Source: Chitinophaga jiangningensis | Lineage (GTDB): Bacteria; Bacteroidota; Bacteroidia; Chitinophagales; Chitinophagaceae | Assembly: GCF_900142605.1 (NCBI RefSeq) | Contig: NZ_FRBL01000005.1 | Location: 310,001-374,000, forward strand | Reading direction: 5' to 3' | Length of the DNA stretch: 64,000 nucleotides | Shown here: one piece after another, positions 44,453 through 53,124 of the stretch | Position numbering within the stretch: position 1 is the first letter of the stretch | Layout: each line of letters opens with the position of its first letter | Notes under the pieces: model-generated | What the model was told of the DNA's origin: nothing | Databases searched by the model: none | Seen by the model: the letters and a program-made list of their open reading frames with translations, nothing else | Program-made: the position numbers and the translations under genes

Positions 44453-47053
44453 ATGATAGATATATCCTATGACTTTATACTATCCCTGCAAAAGGAAGTT
44501 TTGCAGCATTTCGGGATAGAAGTCATGTCGCCGGGTGAATGTAAAAACCTGAGCAGGGCAATTCTGCAGAAAACGACGCAGCTGATAAGCGAAACCACCC
44601 TCAAAAGAGTGTTTGGATTTGCTGTGGCCCAACACAGCTTTTCCCGCTTTACCCTCAACACCCTCGCTCAGTACTGTGATTATAAGGACTGGGAATCTTT
44701 CCAGCAGCATCATTACATGCTGAATAATCCACAGGCAGCCAATGCTAAAAACGGTAGTCCCGTTGAAGTGAAACTACAGGAGCTCAGAACAAAAGCTTCT
44801 GCCGTGTCGCATTACACTATGCTGACATTGCAGAACAGGTCTGGTATCAACTTCCAGCATACGGTGAAACGCCAGTATATGGTGAGTCACATCGAGAAAT
44901 TTTTGGAAAGTAACTACACCGCCACCGCGCTCATTGCACCCTCCGGATGGGGTAAATCCATTTCGCTGGTGCATATGTCGGACCACTTCTGGCACGGCAC
45001 GCATCCTAAATTTAAGGACGACATCTGCTTCTTTATCCATGCACACGCCGCCGGCAGCCTGCTGCTGAAAGGGTTTTCGCTGACTACCTGGCTCGACCAG
45101 CAGCTCACGCACGGTACCGGTGATAACTTCCGGGAACACTTTGCCGCGGAATTCATGAAAAACGGCTCCAGGCTGGTACTGATCATCGACGGGTTCGATG
45201 AAATCGCCGTTTCTGCAGAGAAACTCAGACTTATATATACTAAACTGGAAGATTTCATCTACACGAATGAGAAATTCCCCTGGATTAAAGTGATCCTCTC
45301 CGTACGCAGCAGTACCTGGAATGAACTGTTTCAGCGTCCTAACGACTATTCGGCCTTCCGCCGCTACTGGTATGTGGGTGCTGAAATGGACGAGGAAACC
45401 AATATCAACGTAAAACAACTCTCTGACCAGGAAATAAAAAATGTACTGGAAAAGCACGAGTACCCTGAATCGGTACTGAAGCAGTTCTCGGAATCATTTT
45501 TACAGAAACTCAGGCATCCGTATTACCTGCAGCTCTTCTGCCAGCTAAACCCGGACCCGAAAACGTCCTTTATAGACGAAAACCTGAGTCTTTTCGAAAT
45601 TATATCCCGGTTTGTTCAGAATAAGGTTTTCATCTCCCCAACCAGTTCTTTTAAAATCAAAATCATACAAAGGTTACTGACCCTGCTGGATATGGGCAGG
45701 AACGGCATGTATGTTGAAAAAATTGAATTGCTGGACAAAAACCCGGAACTCTTCCCGGCCTATAAAGACCTGCTGGCAGATAATATTCTCGTAGAAGAAA
45801 ATCTCAGCCAGGAAATTATGTACCACGTGAAAGTGCGTTTTGCACATGCCTTCCTGCTGGAATACTTTGTAGCCATGCACTACCTGCAAAAAAACAACCA
45901 GCAGGTAGGGGAAACCATCCTGGAAGATGTATTATCCTATTTGCCGGCATCGCCATACCGCGTGGGCGTGTTTAAATGGCTGCTTCGTTTTGCCATCAAC
46001 CATAAACAAACTGACGGCATTATAAAAATGCTGCACCTGCAACTGTCCATGACGGAAAAATCCCATCTGCTGGAATACCTCGTGCTGCATTACCAGCTGG
46101 ATGGCAACGATCCAATGGAGCTCCGTTCGATCTTCCCGGCGGGCTTCTTCAGAAAGAATCCAATCGGCAGCTTTATTAACGATGAATTTATCCACTTCCG
46201 CAAGAAGAAGGTTTTATGGGCCTTACTGCCCCTGGCTGATACCAGGGAAGACAAGCTGAAGATCCGCAGCATGCTTTTTACCATCTCCCTGCTGCAACTG
46301 GAAGCGGAAGAATGCGAAATGCACCTGCAGGCAATCAAAAAGATATATGGACCTGGTGAGCTGGAAGACCTCTGGGTAACACCGCATGAGATTTTACTTT
46401 TTATATATGAGAGAATGAAGTTCGGGGTGGTAGATGAACAGATATTGCAGAAAATATACAGTTATCATCACTACCTGATACCATGTTCCACCACCGGAAA
46501 GGAACCTCCCACCACCATTCCGCAGGAAATCGTGATCCGCAACATGGGTTACGCCCTGGCGCTGATGGAAGATTACGGCAACCTGCTGCAATTCACTAAA
46601 CTTGTATTTGCCGCCCACCCATCGCTGTTAAGAAGAAAAACAGATTCGTTCAGGCTGCAAATCCTCTGTTGGCAAACGCATGCGCTGGCCCGAATGGGCG
46701 ACATGCGCACGGCGGAACGTGTTTGCAGGCACACGGATATTATTATCAGAAATTATGCATCTGACTACTTTTCAAGCAAATATGTAGAGTCGCTGCAAAA
46801 AATGATTTCTGCCGATTACTACTATAAAGAACAAGACCTGATGCGGGCGCTGCGGACTGCGGAAAATGCCGTGGAAACCGCCCAGAAACTGGATTTCAAG
46901 ATTCTTGCCCTCAGGAATCTGTCGCTACTGAAGAGCTTATATGCACAGCTGAATATGTCCGGAAAAATGGAAGATACACAGACTCAAATAGATACCATTA
47001 AAGCAAATACTTCTTTTAAACACGAAGCATTAAATTTTGCACGCAAAGTCTGA
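44453..47053 (+). CDS. NACHT-type STAND ATPase with helical C-terminus
   Basis: 866 residues from ATG 44453 (a TTG three codons upstream is less likely). Residues 1-85 form a helical domain with ISETTLKRVFGF and FTLNTLAQYCDYKDWESF, a motif pattern seen at the front of many Bacteroidota signalling proteins. The ATPase follows: Walker A APSGWGKS (162-169, first Gly replaced by Ala), Walker B LVLIIDGFDEI with the NACHT-type DGxDE (241-251), and a sensor arginine in ILSVRSSTW (Arg285). Residues about 320-560 are winged-helix and helical regions; about 600-866 are TPR-like helical repeats, probably a sensor. STAND ATPases of this plan include antiphage NLR-like proteins and regulators. Starts a five-gene same-strand run. 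Confidence 0.82.
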   Translation: MIDISYDFILSLQKEVLQHFGIEVMSPGECKNLSRAILQKTTQLISETTLKRVFGFAVAQHSFSRFTLNTLAQYCDYKDWESFQQHHYMLNNPQAANAKNGSPVEVKLQELRTKASAVSHYTMLTLQNRSGINFQHTVKRQYMVSHIEKFLESNYTATALIAPSGWGKSISLVHMSDHFWHGTHPKFKDDICFFIHAHAAGSLLLKGFSLTTWLDQQLTHGTGDNFREHFAAEFMKNGSRLVLIIDGFDEIAVSAEKLRLIYTKLEDFIYTNEKFPWIKVILSVRSSTWNELFQRPNDYSAFRRYWYVGAEMDEETNINVKQLSDQEIKNVLEKHEYPESVLKQFSESFLQKLRHPYYLQLFCQLNPDPKTSFIDENLSLFEIISRFVQNKVFISPTSSFKIKIIQRLLTLLDMGRNGMYVEKIELLDKNPELFPAYKDLLADNILVEENLSQEIMYHVKVRFAHAFLLEYFVAMHYLQKNNQQVGETILEDVLSYLPASPYRVGVFKWLLRFAINHKQTDGIIKMLHLQLSMTEKSHLLEYLVLHYQLDGNDPMELRSIFPAGFFRKNPIGSFINDEFIHFRKKKVLWALLPLADTREDKLKIRSMLFTISLLQLEAEECEMHLQAIKKIYGPGELEDLWVTPHEILLFIYERMKFGVVDEQILQKIYSYHHYLIPCSTTGKEPPTTIPQEIVIRNMGYALALMEDYGNLLQFTKLVFAAHPSLLRRKTDSFRLQILCWQTHALARMGDMRTAERVCRHTDIIIRNYASDYFSSKYVESLQKMISADYYYKEQDLMRALRTAENAVETAQKLDFKILALRNLSLLKSLYAQLNMSGKMEDTQTQIDTIKANTSFKHEALNFARKV

Positions 47054-47063
47054 CATAATTTTG
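47037..47063 (+). promoter_or_regulatory. Candidate internal promoter at the end of the NACHT gene
   Basis: TTG (47037-47039), 16 bases, TAATTTTG (47056-47063). The spacing is one base short of the usual range. It lies 16 bases before the transglutaminase start and could drive the four downstream genes separately. Confidence 0.5.
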
Positions 47064-47079
47064 CTTTCTTGCAGGGTAC

Positions 47080-47988
47080 ATGGCAATTGACGAAAGTAAA
47101 TATTCCGTTTCTCAAAAGCTGGTACTCAATATCTTAAGTTTACTGACTTTATTGGTACTGGCACCGTTTATCAACAGGTTTCTGCCTCCTATTAAGGCGG
47201 GCGGCTTGCACGTGGACCTGGTGGTAGCGGTAGTTATTGCTTTTGCTATTGTATACCTGCTACGGTGGATATTCAGGCCGCTGATCATACCGGCATTTCT
47301 GATGGTATGTGGCCTGCTGGTGGCCAACCGGCTGGTGGAAGGCTATTCCTTTACTCATGTCATGAACGACTATAAAGGCATGGTTAGGGGCAACTGGGGT
47401 GCTAAAGACAGTAAACAGATCGACATCCTCAGTCTCTACCCACGGAAAGTGGAGAGCTACCGCGATAAAACCGTGCGTGGTATGCGGGAGCGGATCAATT
47501 ACCAGGATTCACTGGTGCGCAATTTTTCCGTGCAGCATTCCCTTGAGTATTTTGATGCTTATTGGTACAAATACGGCAAAATCGTACGTTTTCTCTCCCT
47601 TTTTAAATATATCAATTACAATTTCAAGTATGTGCTGGACTCCCGCAGGGATGAATATTTTGCTACTCCCCGTGAGACAATTATGAACGGCCTGGGCGGT
47701 GATTGTGATGATCACTCCCTGTTAATGACGAGCTGCCTGCAATCCATCGGGGCACGGTGCCGTATTGTACTGATAAAAGGCCATGCCTATCCTGAGCTTT
47801 ACTGTGGAAGTAAAGAGGATTTTGAAATCATGAAACAAGCCATCATATTGCTTTTCCCTAAGCCAGCCATCAAGGAGATTTATTACCATGAGCTGAAAGG
47901 GGAATACTGGATCAACCTGGATTATTCCGCCCGGCATCCTGGTGGTCCCTACCTCAATGATAAAGTTTACGCACTCATTGAACTCTGA
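47080..47988 (+). CDS. Membrane-anchored transglutaminase-like cysteine protein
   Basis: 302 residues. Two or three membrane helices at about 15-85, then a soluble part. The transglutaminase-like triad is visible: Cys209 in GLGGDCDDHS, His235 in IKGHAYPEL, and Asp281 in YWINLDYSARHPGG. Such domains are usually peptidases or amidases in bacteria, and their membrane helices suggest a role at the envelope. It begins 26 bases after the NACHT ATPase gene and ends 17 bases before the ClC channel gene. No signal peptide apart from the helices; the catalytic domain probably follows them on one side of the membrane, which side is uncertain. Confidence 0.85.
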   Translation: MAIDESKYSVSQKLVLNILSLLTLLVLAPFINRFLPPIKAGGLHVDLVVAVVIAFAIVYLLRWIFRPLIIPAFLMVCGLLVANRLVEGYSFTHVMNDYKGMVRGNWGAKDSKQIDILSLYPRKVESYRDKTVRGMRERINYQDSLVRNFSVQHSLEYFDAYWYKYGKIVRFLSLFKYINYNFKYVLDSRRDEYFATPRETIMNGLGGDCDDHSLLMTSCLQSIGARCRIVLIKGHAYPELYCGSKEDFEIMKQAIILLFPKPAIKEIYYHELKGEYWINLDYSARHPGGPYLNDKVYALIEL

Positions 47989-48005
47989 TGCCCTAAATTT
48001 GCTGC

Positions 48006-49856
48006 ATGAGCAAGTTTAAAAACTTACGCAGATATCACAGTTTTTTCAGATTTAAGAAGGATTTCGAAACCTACAGCCTCAGGAAAGCGAGGAGCTACGA
48101 AATTGTTATCCATTGGTTGCACAGCAAGCTCAACAGGAACCAGTTTTTGTTATTATCCGGTGTGTTGGTGGGCTGCGGTGCGGGAATGGCAGGAGTCGTA
48201 CTTAAGATGCTGGTTCACTACATTCACTTTGTGATTACATACAAGGTGCATTTTTCCACGCAGGTTTTCTTTTATGCCCTATTCCCATTTCTCGGTATTG
48301 TACTGACGACGCTGATTGTGGTCTGGTTCTTCAAGGGGCAGTCGCGCAAGGGCATACCTGCCATTCTCCATGAAATAGCACAGAACTCAAGTATGATTCC
48401 GCCCGTGAAGATGTATTCGCAGGTATTGCAGAGTGCGGTTACGGTGGGCCTTGGTGGCTCTGCCGGACTGGAGAGCCCCATTGCGGTTACCGGGGCGGCA
48501 CTGGGGTCGAACTACGCCAGAACCTACAACCTCGGATATAAAGAGCGTACGCTGTTGCTGGCGGCAGGAGCCACAGCCGGTATTGCAGCGGCCTTCAATG
48601 CCCCAATAGCAGGGATGATGTTTGCTTTTGAGATATTGCTCACTGGTGTGGTATTTTCAGATTTTATGCCGCTGATTGTGGCTGCCGTTTGCGGTAGTTT
48701 GTTATCCAAAATCATTTTACAGGAAGATGTACTTTTTCACTTTGAGTCGCGCACGCCTTTTAACTACATGAACGTTCCGTTTTATGTGGTGTTAGGTGTG
48801 TTATGCGGATTTTATGCCCGGTATTATGTAGTCATATCTCAAAAGGTGGAGCATTTCTTTAAGGGACTCAAATGGAAACCGGTACAAAGAGCCATGCTGG
48901 GCGGGGTGTTGGTATCGGCGCTTTGCGTGGCAATGCCGCCGCTATTCGGCGAAGGGTACACCGTGGTAAAATCGCTGGCTAACGGTCACGGTGAAACGAT
49001 TTTGCAGAACAGTTTTTTCCGGTATATACCCGAACAAAAACAGATGTTGTTGATTTTCACCGGATGTATATGTTTACTGAAAGCCTTTGCCAGTTCTATT
49101 ACCATCCAGAGCGGGGGTAATGGCGGGAACTTTGCGCCCTCCCTGTTTTCCGGTGGCTTTCTCGGTTTTTTCTTTGCGCTATTATGCACCCAGCTGGGCT
49201 TTGAGCATGTACCGGTTACCAACCTGGTAATTGTGGGTATGGCCGGGGTAATGAGTGGGGTGATGTATGCCCCGCTGACAGCCATCTTTCTGATTGCAGA
49301 ATCCAGTTCCGGCTACGATTTGTTTATACCACTGATGATTGTAGCTACCGGTTCGTATCTCATGAGTAAGTGGTTTTCACCTATCTCTCCGGAAATCAAG
49401 GAACTGGCGGAGGAAGGCAAAGTATTTACGAGAGCGCACGATAAAAATATTCTGTCGCTCATAAAAATGGAAGATCTGCTGGAAACGGAGGTGCAAACCA
49501 TAACAAACAGCGGCACGCTGCGTGAGCTGATAGAACTGATAAAGGAAGGGGATAGCAGCAATATTGCCGTAGTCAATGAACAGGGGCTGTTTGAAGGGTT
49601 GATACCCCTGGATAGTATCCGGCCAATTATGTTTGATCCGGAACTATATGACACCATGACTGTTAAGAAATTGATGAAAGCGCCGGCAGCGGTAGTAAAC
49701 GCGGATGATAACATTGAACTGGTTATCCGCAAATTCGATGCGGCCAACGCCTGGCATCTGCCTGTGGTAAAGGATAAGCGGCTGATTGGGATGATTTCAA
49801 AATCGCGCATCCTAAACCGGTACCGTAAACTACTACAGGAATATTCAGACCTATAA
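48006..49856 (+). CDS. ClC-family chloride channel/transporter with C-terminal CBS pair
   Basis: 616 residues. A membrane core of many helices (about 40-450) and two CBS domains (about 470-600). ClC marks: GGSAGLESPIA near residue 156 with the gating glutamate, GGNGGNFAPSLFSGG near 375 (GxFxP), and VMSGVMYAPLTAIFLIAE. It moves chloride, perhaps with proton exchange, across the inner membrane. CBS pairs regulate channels by binding nucleotides or sensing ionic strength; here MEDLLETEVQTI and HLPVVKDKRLIGMIS show both halves. Third gene of the run, between the transglutaminase and a KefF-like protein. Confidence 0.93.
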   Translation: MSKFKNLRRYHSFFRFKKDFETYSLRKARSYEIVIHWLHSKLNRNQFLLLSGVLVGCGAGMAGVVLKMLVHYIHFVITYKVHFSTQVFFYALFPFLGIVLTTLIVVWFFKGQSRKGIPAILHEIAQNSSMIPPVKMYSQVLQSAVTVGLGGSAGLESPIAVTGAALGSNYARTYNLGYKERTLLLAAGATAGIAAAFNAPIAGMMFAFEILLTGVVFSDFMPLIVAAVCGSLLSKIILQEDVLFHFESRTPFNYMNVPFYVVLGVLCGFYARYYVVISQKVEHFFKGLKWKPVQRAMLGGVLVSALCVAMPPLFGEGYTVVKSLANGHGETILQNSFFRYIPEQKQMLLIFTGCICLLKAFASSITIQSGGNGGNFAPSLFSGGFLGFFFALLCTQLGFEHVPVTNLVIVGMAGVMSGVMYAPLTAIFLIAESSSGYDLFIPLMIVATGSYLMSKWFSPISPEIKELAEEGKVFTRAHDKNILSLIKMEDLLETEVQTITNSGTLRELIELIKEGDSSNIAVVNEQGLFEGLIPLDSIRPIMFDPELYDTMTVKKLMKAPAAVVNADDNIELVIRKFDAANAWHLPVVKDKRLIGMISKSRILNRYRKLLQEYSDL

Positions 49857-49879
49857 CACTCCTAAAAACAATTGGCTGT

Positions 49880-50485
49880 ATGGCCCGTGTATTGATAATA
49901 TTTGCGCATCCTGCGCTGGAAAAGTCAAGGATGCATGCCCATCTCGTTCCTATGATCAGGAACATGCAAGGTATTACCTTCAACGACTTATATGAGAAAT
50001 ACCCTGACCTGGACATAGATATTTCCAGGGAGCAGGACCTGCTGGCGCGTCATGATATTATCCTGATGCAGCATCCGCTGTACTGGTACAACGCTCCGGC
50101 GATTATCCGGCAGTGGCAGGACCTGGTGCTGGAGCATGGTTGGGCTTATGGCCATAGTGCCAAGGCGCTGAAAGGGAAATATATGAGCAACATTATATCC
50201 ACAGGAAGTCAGGTAAAGGACTATCAGAAAGGGGGAAGGCATGGTTTCCCGCTTGAGCATTTCATGCTGCCTTTCAGTCAAACGGCTGTGATCTGTAAGA
50301 TGAATTATATCTCTCCCTATACTATTTATGGTGTACACCGTATGGACAAATCAGATATAGTGGAAGAGGTACAAAAGCTGCGCTCCATGCTGGAAATACT
50401 GAAGGCACCGGACTTTGACCTTTCCACACTGGATGCGGTTAATAACCTGAATGAATTGATAAAAGAACCTGTACAAACCTCATAA
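49880..50485 (+). CDS. kefF: KefF-like NAD(P)H:quinone oxidoreductase
   Basis: 201 residues, flavodoxin fold of the KefF/MdaB family. The FMN-binding start is MARVLIIFAHPALEKSR and the conserved core QHPLYWYNAPAIIRQWQDLVLEHGWAYG. In E. coli KefF is the soluble activator of the KefC potassium/proton antiporter, bound to its cytosolic domain and reducing electrophile-related quinones. The adjacent kefC-like gene, one base downstream, makes this the natural assignment. Length and motifs are complete. Confidence 0.9.
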   Translation: MARVLIIFAHPALEKSRMHAHLVPMIRNMQGITFNDLYEKYPDLDIDISREQDLLARHDIILMQHPLYWYNAPAIIRQWQDLVLEHGWAYGHSAKALKGKYMSNIISTGSQVKDYQKGGRHGFPLEHFMLPFSQTAVICKMNYISPYTIYGVHRMDKSDIVEEVQKLRSMLEILKAPDFDLSTLDAVNNLNELIKEPVQTS

Positions 50486-50486
50486 T

Positions 50487-52367
50487 ATGGATCAGCATTC
50501 ATTACTTTTTCAATCGATGGTGTACCTGGCGGCGGCTATCATATTTGTACCGCTGGCTAAAAAAATGGGACTGGGAGCGGTATTGGGGTACTTGCTGGCA
50601 GGGGTGATCATTGGACCGTCTGTTACAGGTTTTATAGGGAAAGAAGGAGAAGACATCATGCACTTCGCCGAATTTGGGGTGGTGATGATGTTATTTCTGA
50701 TCGGGATGGAATTACAGCCGACGCTGTTATGGCGACTCCGATCGGCCATTCTGGGGCTTGGCGGGTTGCAGGTATTGCTGAGCAGTGCAGCCATTGCGGG
50801 CATTGCCTTATTGCTGGGCGTACCGGTAAATGCGGCGCTGGCGATAGGTATGATTATGTCGCTTTCCTCTACGGCCATCGTGTTGCAGACGTTGAATGAG
50901 AAAGGGTGGATGTCTACCGCGGCGGGGCAGAGTTCTTTTGCGGTATTGTTATTCCAGGATATTGCGGTGATCCCGATGCTGGCGATATTCCCGCTGCTGG
51001 CCGTGAATGCGGTGCAAACGGAGTCGGCGCATTCGGCTTCCATCAGGGACAACCTGCCTGCCTGGGGGCAAACACTTGTGGTACTGGGAGCAGTGGCCAC
51101 GATTGTAATTGGCGGCCGTTACCTGGTAAAGCCGATCATGCATATCATAGCGCGGACGAGAGTGCGCGAACTGTTTACCGCCACTGCATTACTGATGGTG
51201 GTAGCCATTGCCGTACTGATGAACCTTGTAGGCCTGAGCTCCGCACTGGGCGCCTTTTTAGGCGGGGTGGTGCTGGCTAATAGTGAATACCGGCATGAAC
51301 TGGAAAGTGATATAGAACCCTTCAAAGGCTTGCTGCTGGGATTGTTTTTTATAGCTGTGGGCGCATCCATTGATTTTAGCCTGATCCGCGAGGAGCCCTG
51401 GATCATTTTCGGTTTAGTATTCGGGTTGATGACCGTGAAAGCGCTGGTGCTGTTCTTTTTAGGAAAAGTATTTAAGTTGAGTACAGATCAGAATCTGCTG
51501 TTTTCCTTTGCCTTGTGCGATATCGGAGAATTTGCATTTGTGCTGCTGTCGCTTTCCGAGCAAAGCAGGATATTGGATGACAAGATGGTGGGTATGCTCA
51601 CAGCGGTGGTAGCCATTAGTATGGCACTAACGCCGTTGTTGATGCTGCTGTATGAAAAGCTGATACAACCACGTTTTACCATCAACGAAACGACTGACAG
51701 GGAGCAGGATCAGATTGAAGAACATAACCCAGTTATCATTGCGGGCTTTGGCCGTTTTGGCAGTATTACCGGGCGTTTCCTGCGGGCAAACGGGGTGAAT
51801 GCTACTATCCTCGATATGGATTCTGACCGGGTGGATGCCCTGCATAACCTGGGTATTAAAGTATACTATGGGGATGCTTCCCGTTACGATTTGTTGGCTG
51901 CCGCCGGTGCTGACAAAGCGAAAGTACTGATTGTAGCCATGGATGACTATGAAAAAACTACGGAAGTAGTGAAGATGGTAAAGCGTTACTTCCCGCATCT
52001 GCAAATGCTGGTAAGGGCGAAAGACAGCCAGGATTCATTTGAACTGATGGACCTGGGGGTACTGCATATTTACCGGGAAACGGTGGATACCTCACTTCGT
52101 TTAGGCGTGGACGCGCTGAATATGCTGGGCATGCGTTCCTATCATAATCACCGGGCTGCGCGCACTTTCCTACGCCAGGATGAGCTCAGCTTAAAAAGCT
52201 TATCCGCTTCCCGTGATAATAAGAAAGAGTTTGTTAGTGCAATGAAAGATAGAATTGCTGAGATGGAGCAACTGATATCTGCCGACAAAATTAAAACCTG
52301 GCTGGATGAAGGTGAGGGCTGGGATTCCAGTTCTATCCGTGATGAAGTGAAGGGAGAACCGGAATAA
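50487..52367 (+). CDS. kefC: KefC-type K+/H+ antiporter (CPA2) with TrkA-N domain
   Basis: 626 residues. A CPA2 exchanger membrane domain of about twelve helices (residues 5-385), with LMFLIGMELQ-like and LLFQDIAVIPML segments, then a cytosolic RCK/TrkA-N Rossmann domain starting PVIIAGFGRFGSITGRF at about 410, and a C-terminal helical tail. It releases potassium in exchange for protons, acidifying the cytoplasm, in response to electrophiles bound as glutathione adducts in the E. coli case. Preceded by kefF with a one-base gap, so it is translationally coupled. Converges on a small gene (8-base gap). Confidence 0.93.
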   Translation: MDQHSLLFQSMVYLAAAIIFVPLAKKMGLGAVLGYLLAGVIIGPSVTGFIGKEGEDIMHFAEFGVVMMLFLIGMELQPTLLWRLRSAILGLGGLQVLLSSAAIAGIALLLGVPVNAALAIGMIMSLSSTAIVLQTLNEKGWMSTAAGQSSFAVLLFQDIAVIPMLAIFPLLAVNAVQTESAHSASIRDNLPAWGQTLVVLGAVATIVIGGRYLVKPIMHIIARTRVRELFTATALLMVVAIAVLMNLVGLSSALGAFLGGVVLANSEYRHELESDIEPFKGLLLGLFFIAVGASIDFSLIREEPWIIFGLVFGLMTVKALVLFFLGKVFKLSTDQNLLFSFALCDIGEFAFVLLSLSEQSRILDDKMVGMLTAVVAISMALTPLLMLLYEKLIQPRFTINETTDREQDQIEEHNPVIIAGFGRFGSITGRFLRANGVNATILDMDSDRVDALHNLGIKVYYGDASRYDLLAAAGADKAKVLIVAMDDYEKTTEVVKMVKRYFPHLQMLVRAKDSQDSFELMDLGVLHIYRETVDTSLRLGVDALNMLGMRSYHNHRAARTFLRQDELSLKSLSASRDNKKEFVSAMKDRIAEMEQLISADKIKTWLDEGEGWDSSSIRDEVKGEPE

Positions 52368-52374
52368 GCGCCGG

Positions 52375-52629
52375 TTATTTATTGATATGAGCAATGATTA
52401 ACTCTGCCACATGGTGCAGTAACTCTACGTCTATCTGTTTTACATGATCGTGCAGGGGCTTGCTTGACACGGCTCTCACATAGCCTTCCTCATCCGGTTC
52501 AAATGTGATTTCCTGTTCGGCGATATCTACTCTGTATACCGTTTTGAAAGCCGTTTCAGCAGTGCGCACGTCCAGGATATGGGGTTGTCCTTTGTATTCA
52601 AATTTCAATGTAAAATTAGCTGTCTGCAT
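52375..52629 (-). CDS. Small hypothetical protein, 84 residues
   Basis: Not recognised by family. 84 residues, soluble, mostly beta-like in the first half (ANFTLKFEYKGQPHILDVRT) and helical at the end (IDVELLHHVAELIIAHINK), weakly acidic. It has the compact look of the small conserved Bacteroidota proteins with no assigned role. The 3' end lies 7 bases from the kefC stop on the opposite strand. It is followed in transcription by nothing else on its strand and is preceded by the 75-residue membrane-protein gene, 24 bases away, so the two may be cotranscribed. Confidence 0.65.
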   Translation of the reverse strand: MQTANFTLKFEYKGQPHILDVRTAETAFKTVYRVDIAEQEITFEPDEEGYVRAVSSKPLHDHVKQIDVELLHHVAELIIAHINK

Positions 52630-52653
52630 AATGGTTATTGCTGTGAGGCGCTG

Positions 52654-52881
52654 TTATTTTTGCTTGTGGTAATAGTGTCTGATCCGGTGTTTTTCGTCTC
52701 TTGACAGTTGGTGAATGTACCATAAGGAAAGATATGCCAGGCCGCTGATGACAAATATGTAGCCGATGAAACCCAGTGTATGGAAGAAGGAAGCCCATAC
52801 CCATTCGTTTGTATCTGCGTACTGCGCTAAGATAGCCAAAAAAGCTCCTGCTGCTGCGAATACGATTGCTATTTTTTTCAT
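52654..52881 (-). CDS. Small two-helix membrane protein, 75 residues
   Basis: 75 residues from ATG 52879-52881 (MKKIAIVFAAAGAFLAILAQ); a frame open further upstream to 52947 has no better start. Two hydrophobic helices, at about 3-18 and 30-53, with an intervening polar loop containing DTNEWVWAS, and a basic His-rich end (RDEKHRIRHYYHKQK). The topology suggests an inner-membrane protein. I do not recognise a family. It lies 24 bases before the 84-residue gene on the same strand. Confident that it is coding, not about its role. Confidence 0.6.
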   Translation of the reverse strand: MKKIAIVFAAAGAFLAILAQYADTNEWVWASFFHTLGFIGYIFVISGLAYLSLWYIHQLSRDEKHRIRHYYHKQK

Positions 52882-53035
52882 GGGAGTTACAATTTGGGAT
52901 ACTAAATAAAACGTTATTAATATTGGATTTCGCAAACCAGGTGCCACCTGTTATATATACGTAAACGCGCGGGTAAGGGATGTTGTTCAGAGAATTATTT
53001 TCTACAGAATGTTACTTTTTACACAGGAAGATGAG

Positions 53036-53105
53036 GCGATTTTAAACGATGCCTTCGGCATCGTTTAAAATCGCGGAGAGCGGGGCCGCAGGCCCCGCTC
53101 TCCGC
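53036..53105. repeat. Two adjacent perfect hairpins
   Basis: The first stem is 18 bases (GCGATTTTAAACGATGCC and its complement, loop TTC, 53036-53074). The second is 15 bases, GCGGAGAGCGGGGCC with loop GCA, 53073-53105. They share two bases. They follow the DUF5009 gene on the minus strand and precede the 75-residue gene. Termination is possible, but there is no T-run; REP-like elements are an alternative. Confidence 0.75.
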
Positions 53106-53124
53106 CAAAAACATGGCCCTTTGT

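Noticed and set aside
53036..53105. Tandem hairpins as an insertion-sequence end
   Set aside because: No transposase and no target duplication nearby; a hairpin or REP-like element explains them better.
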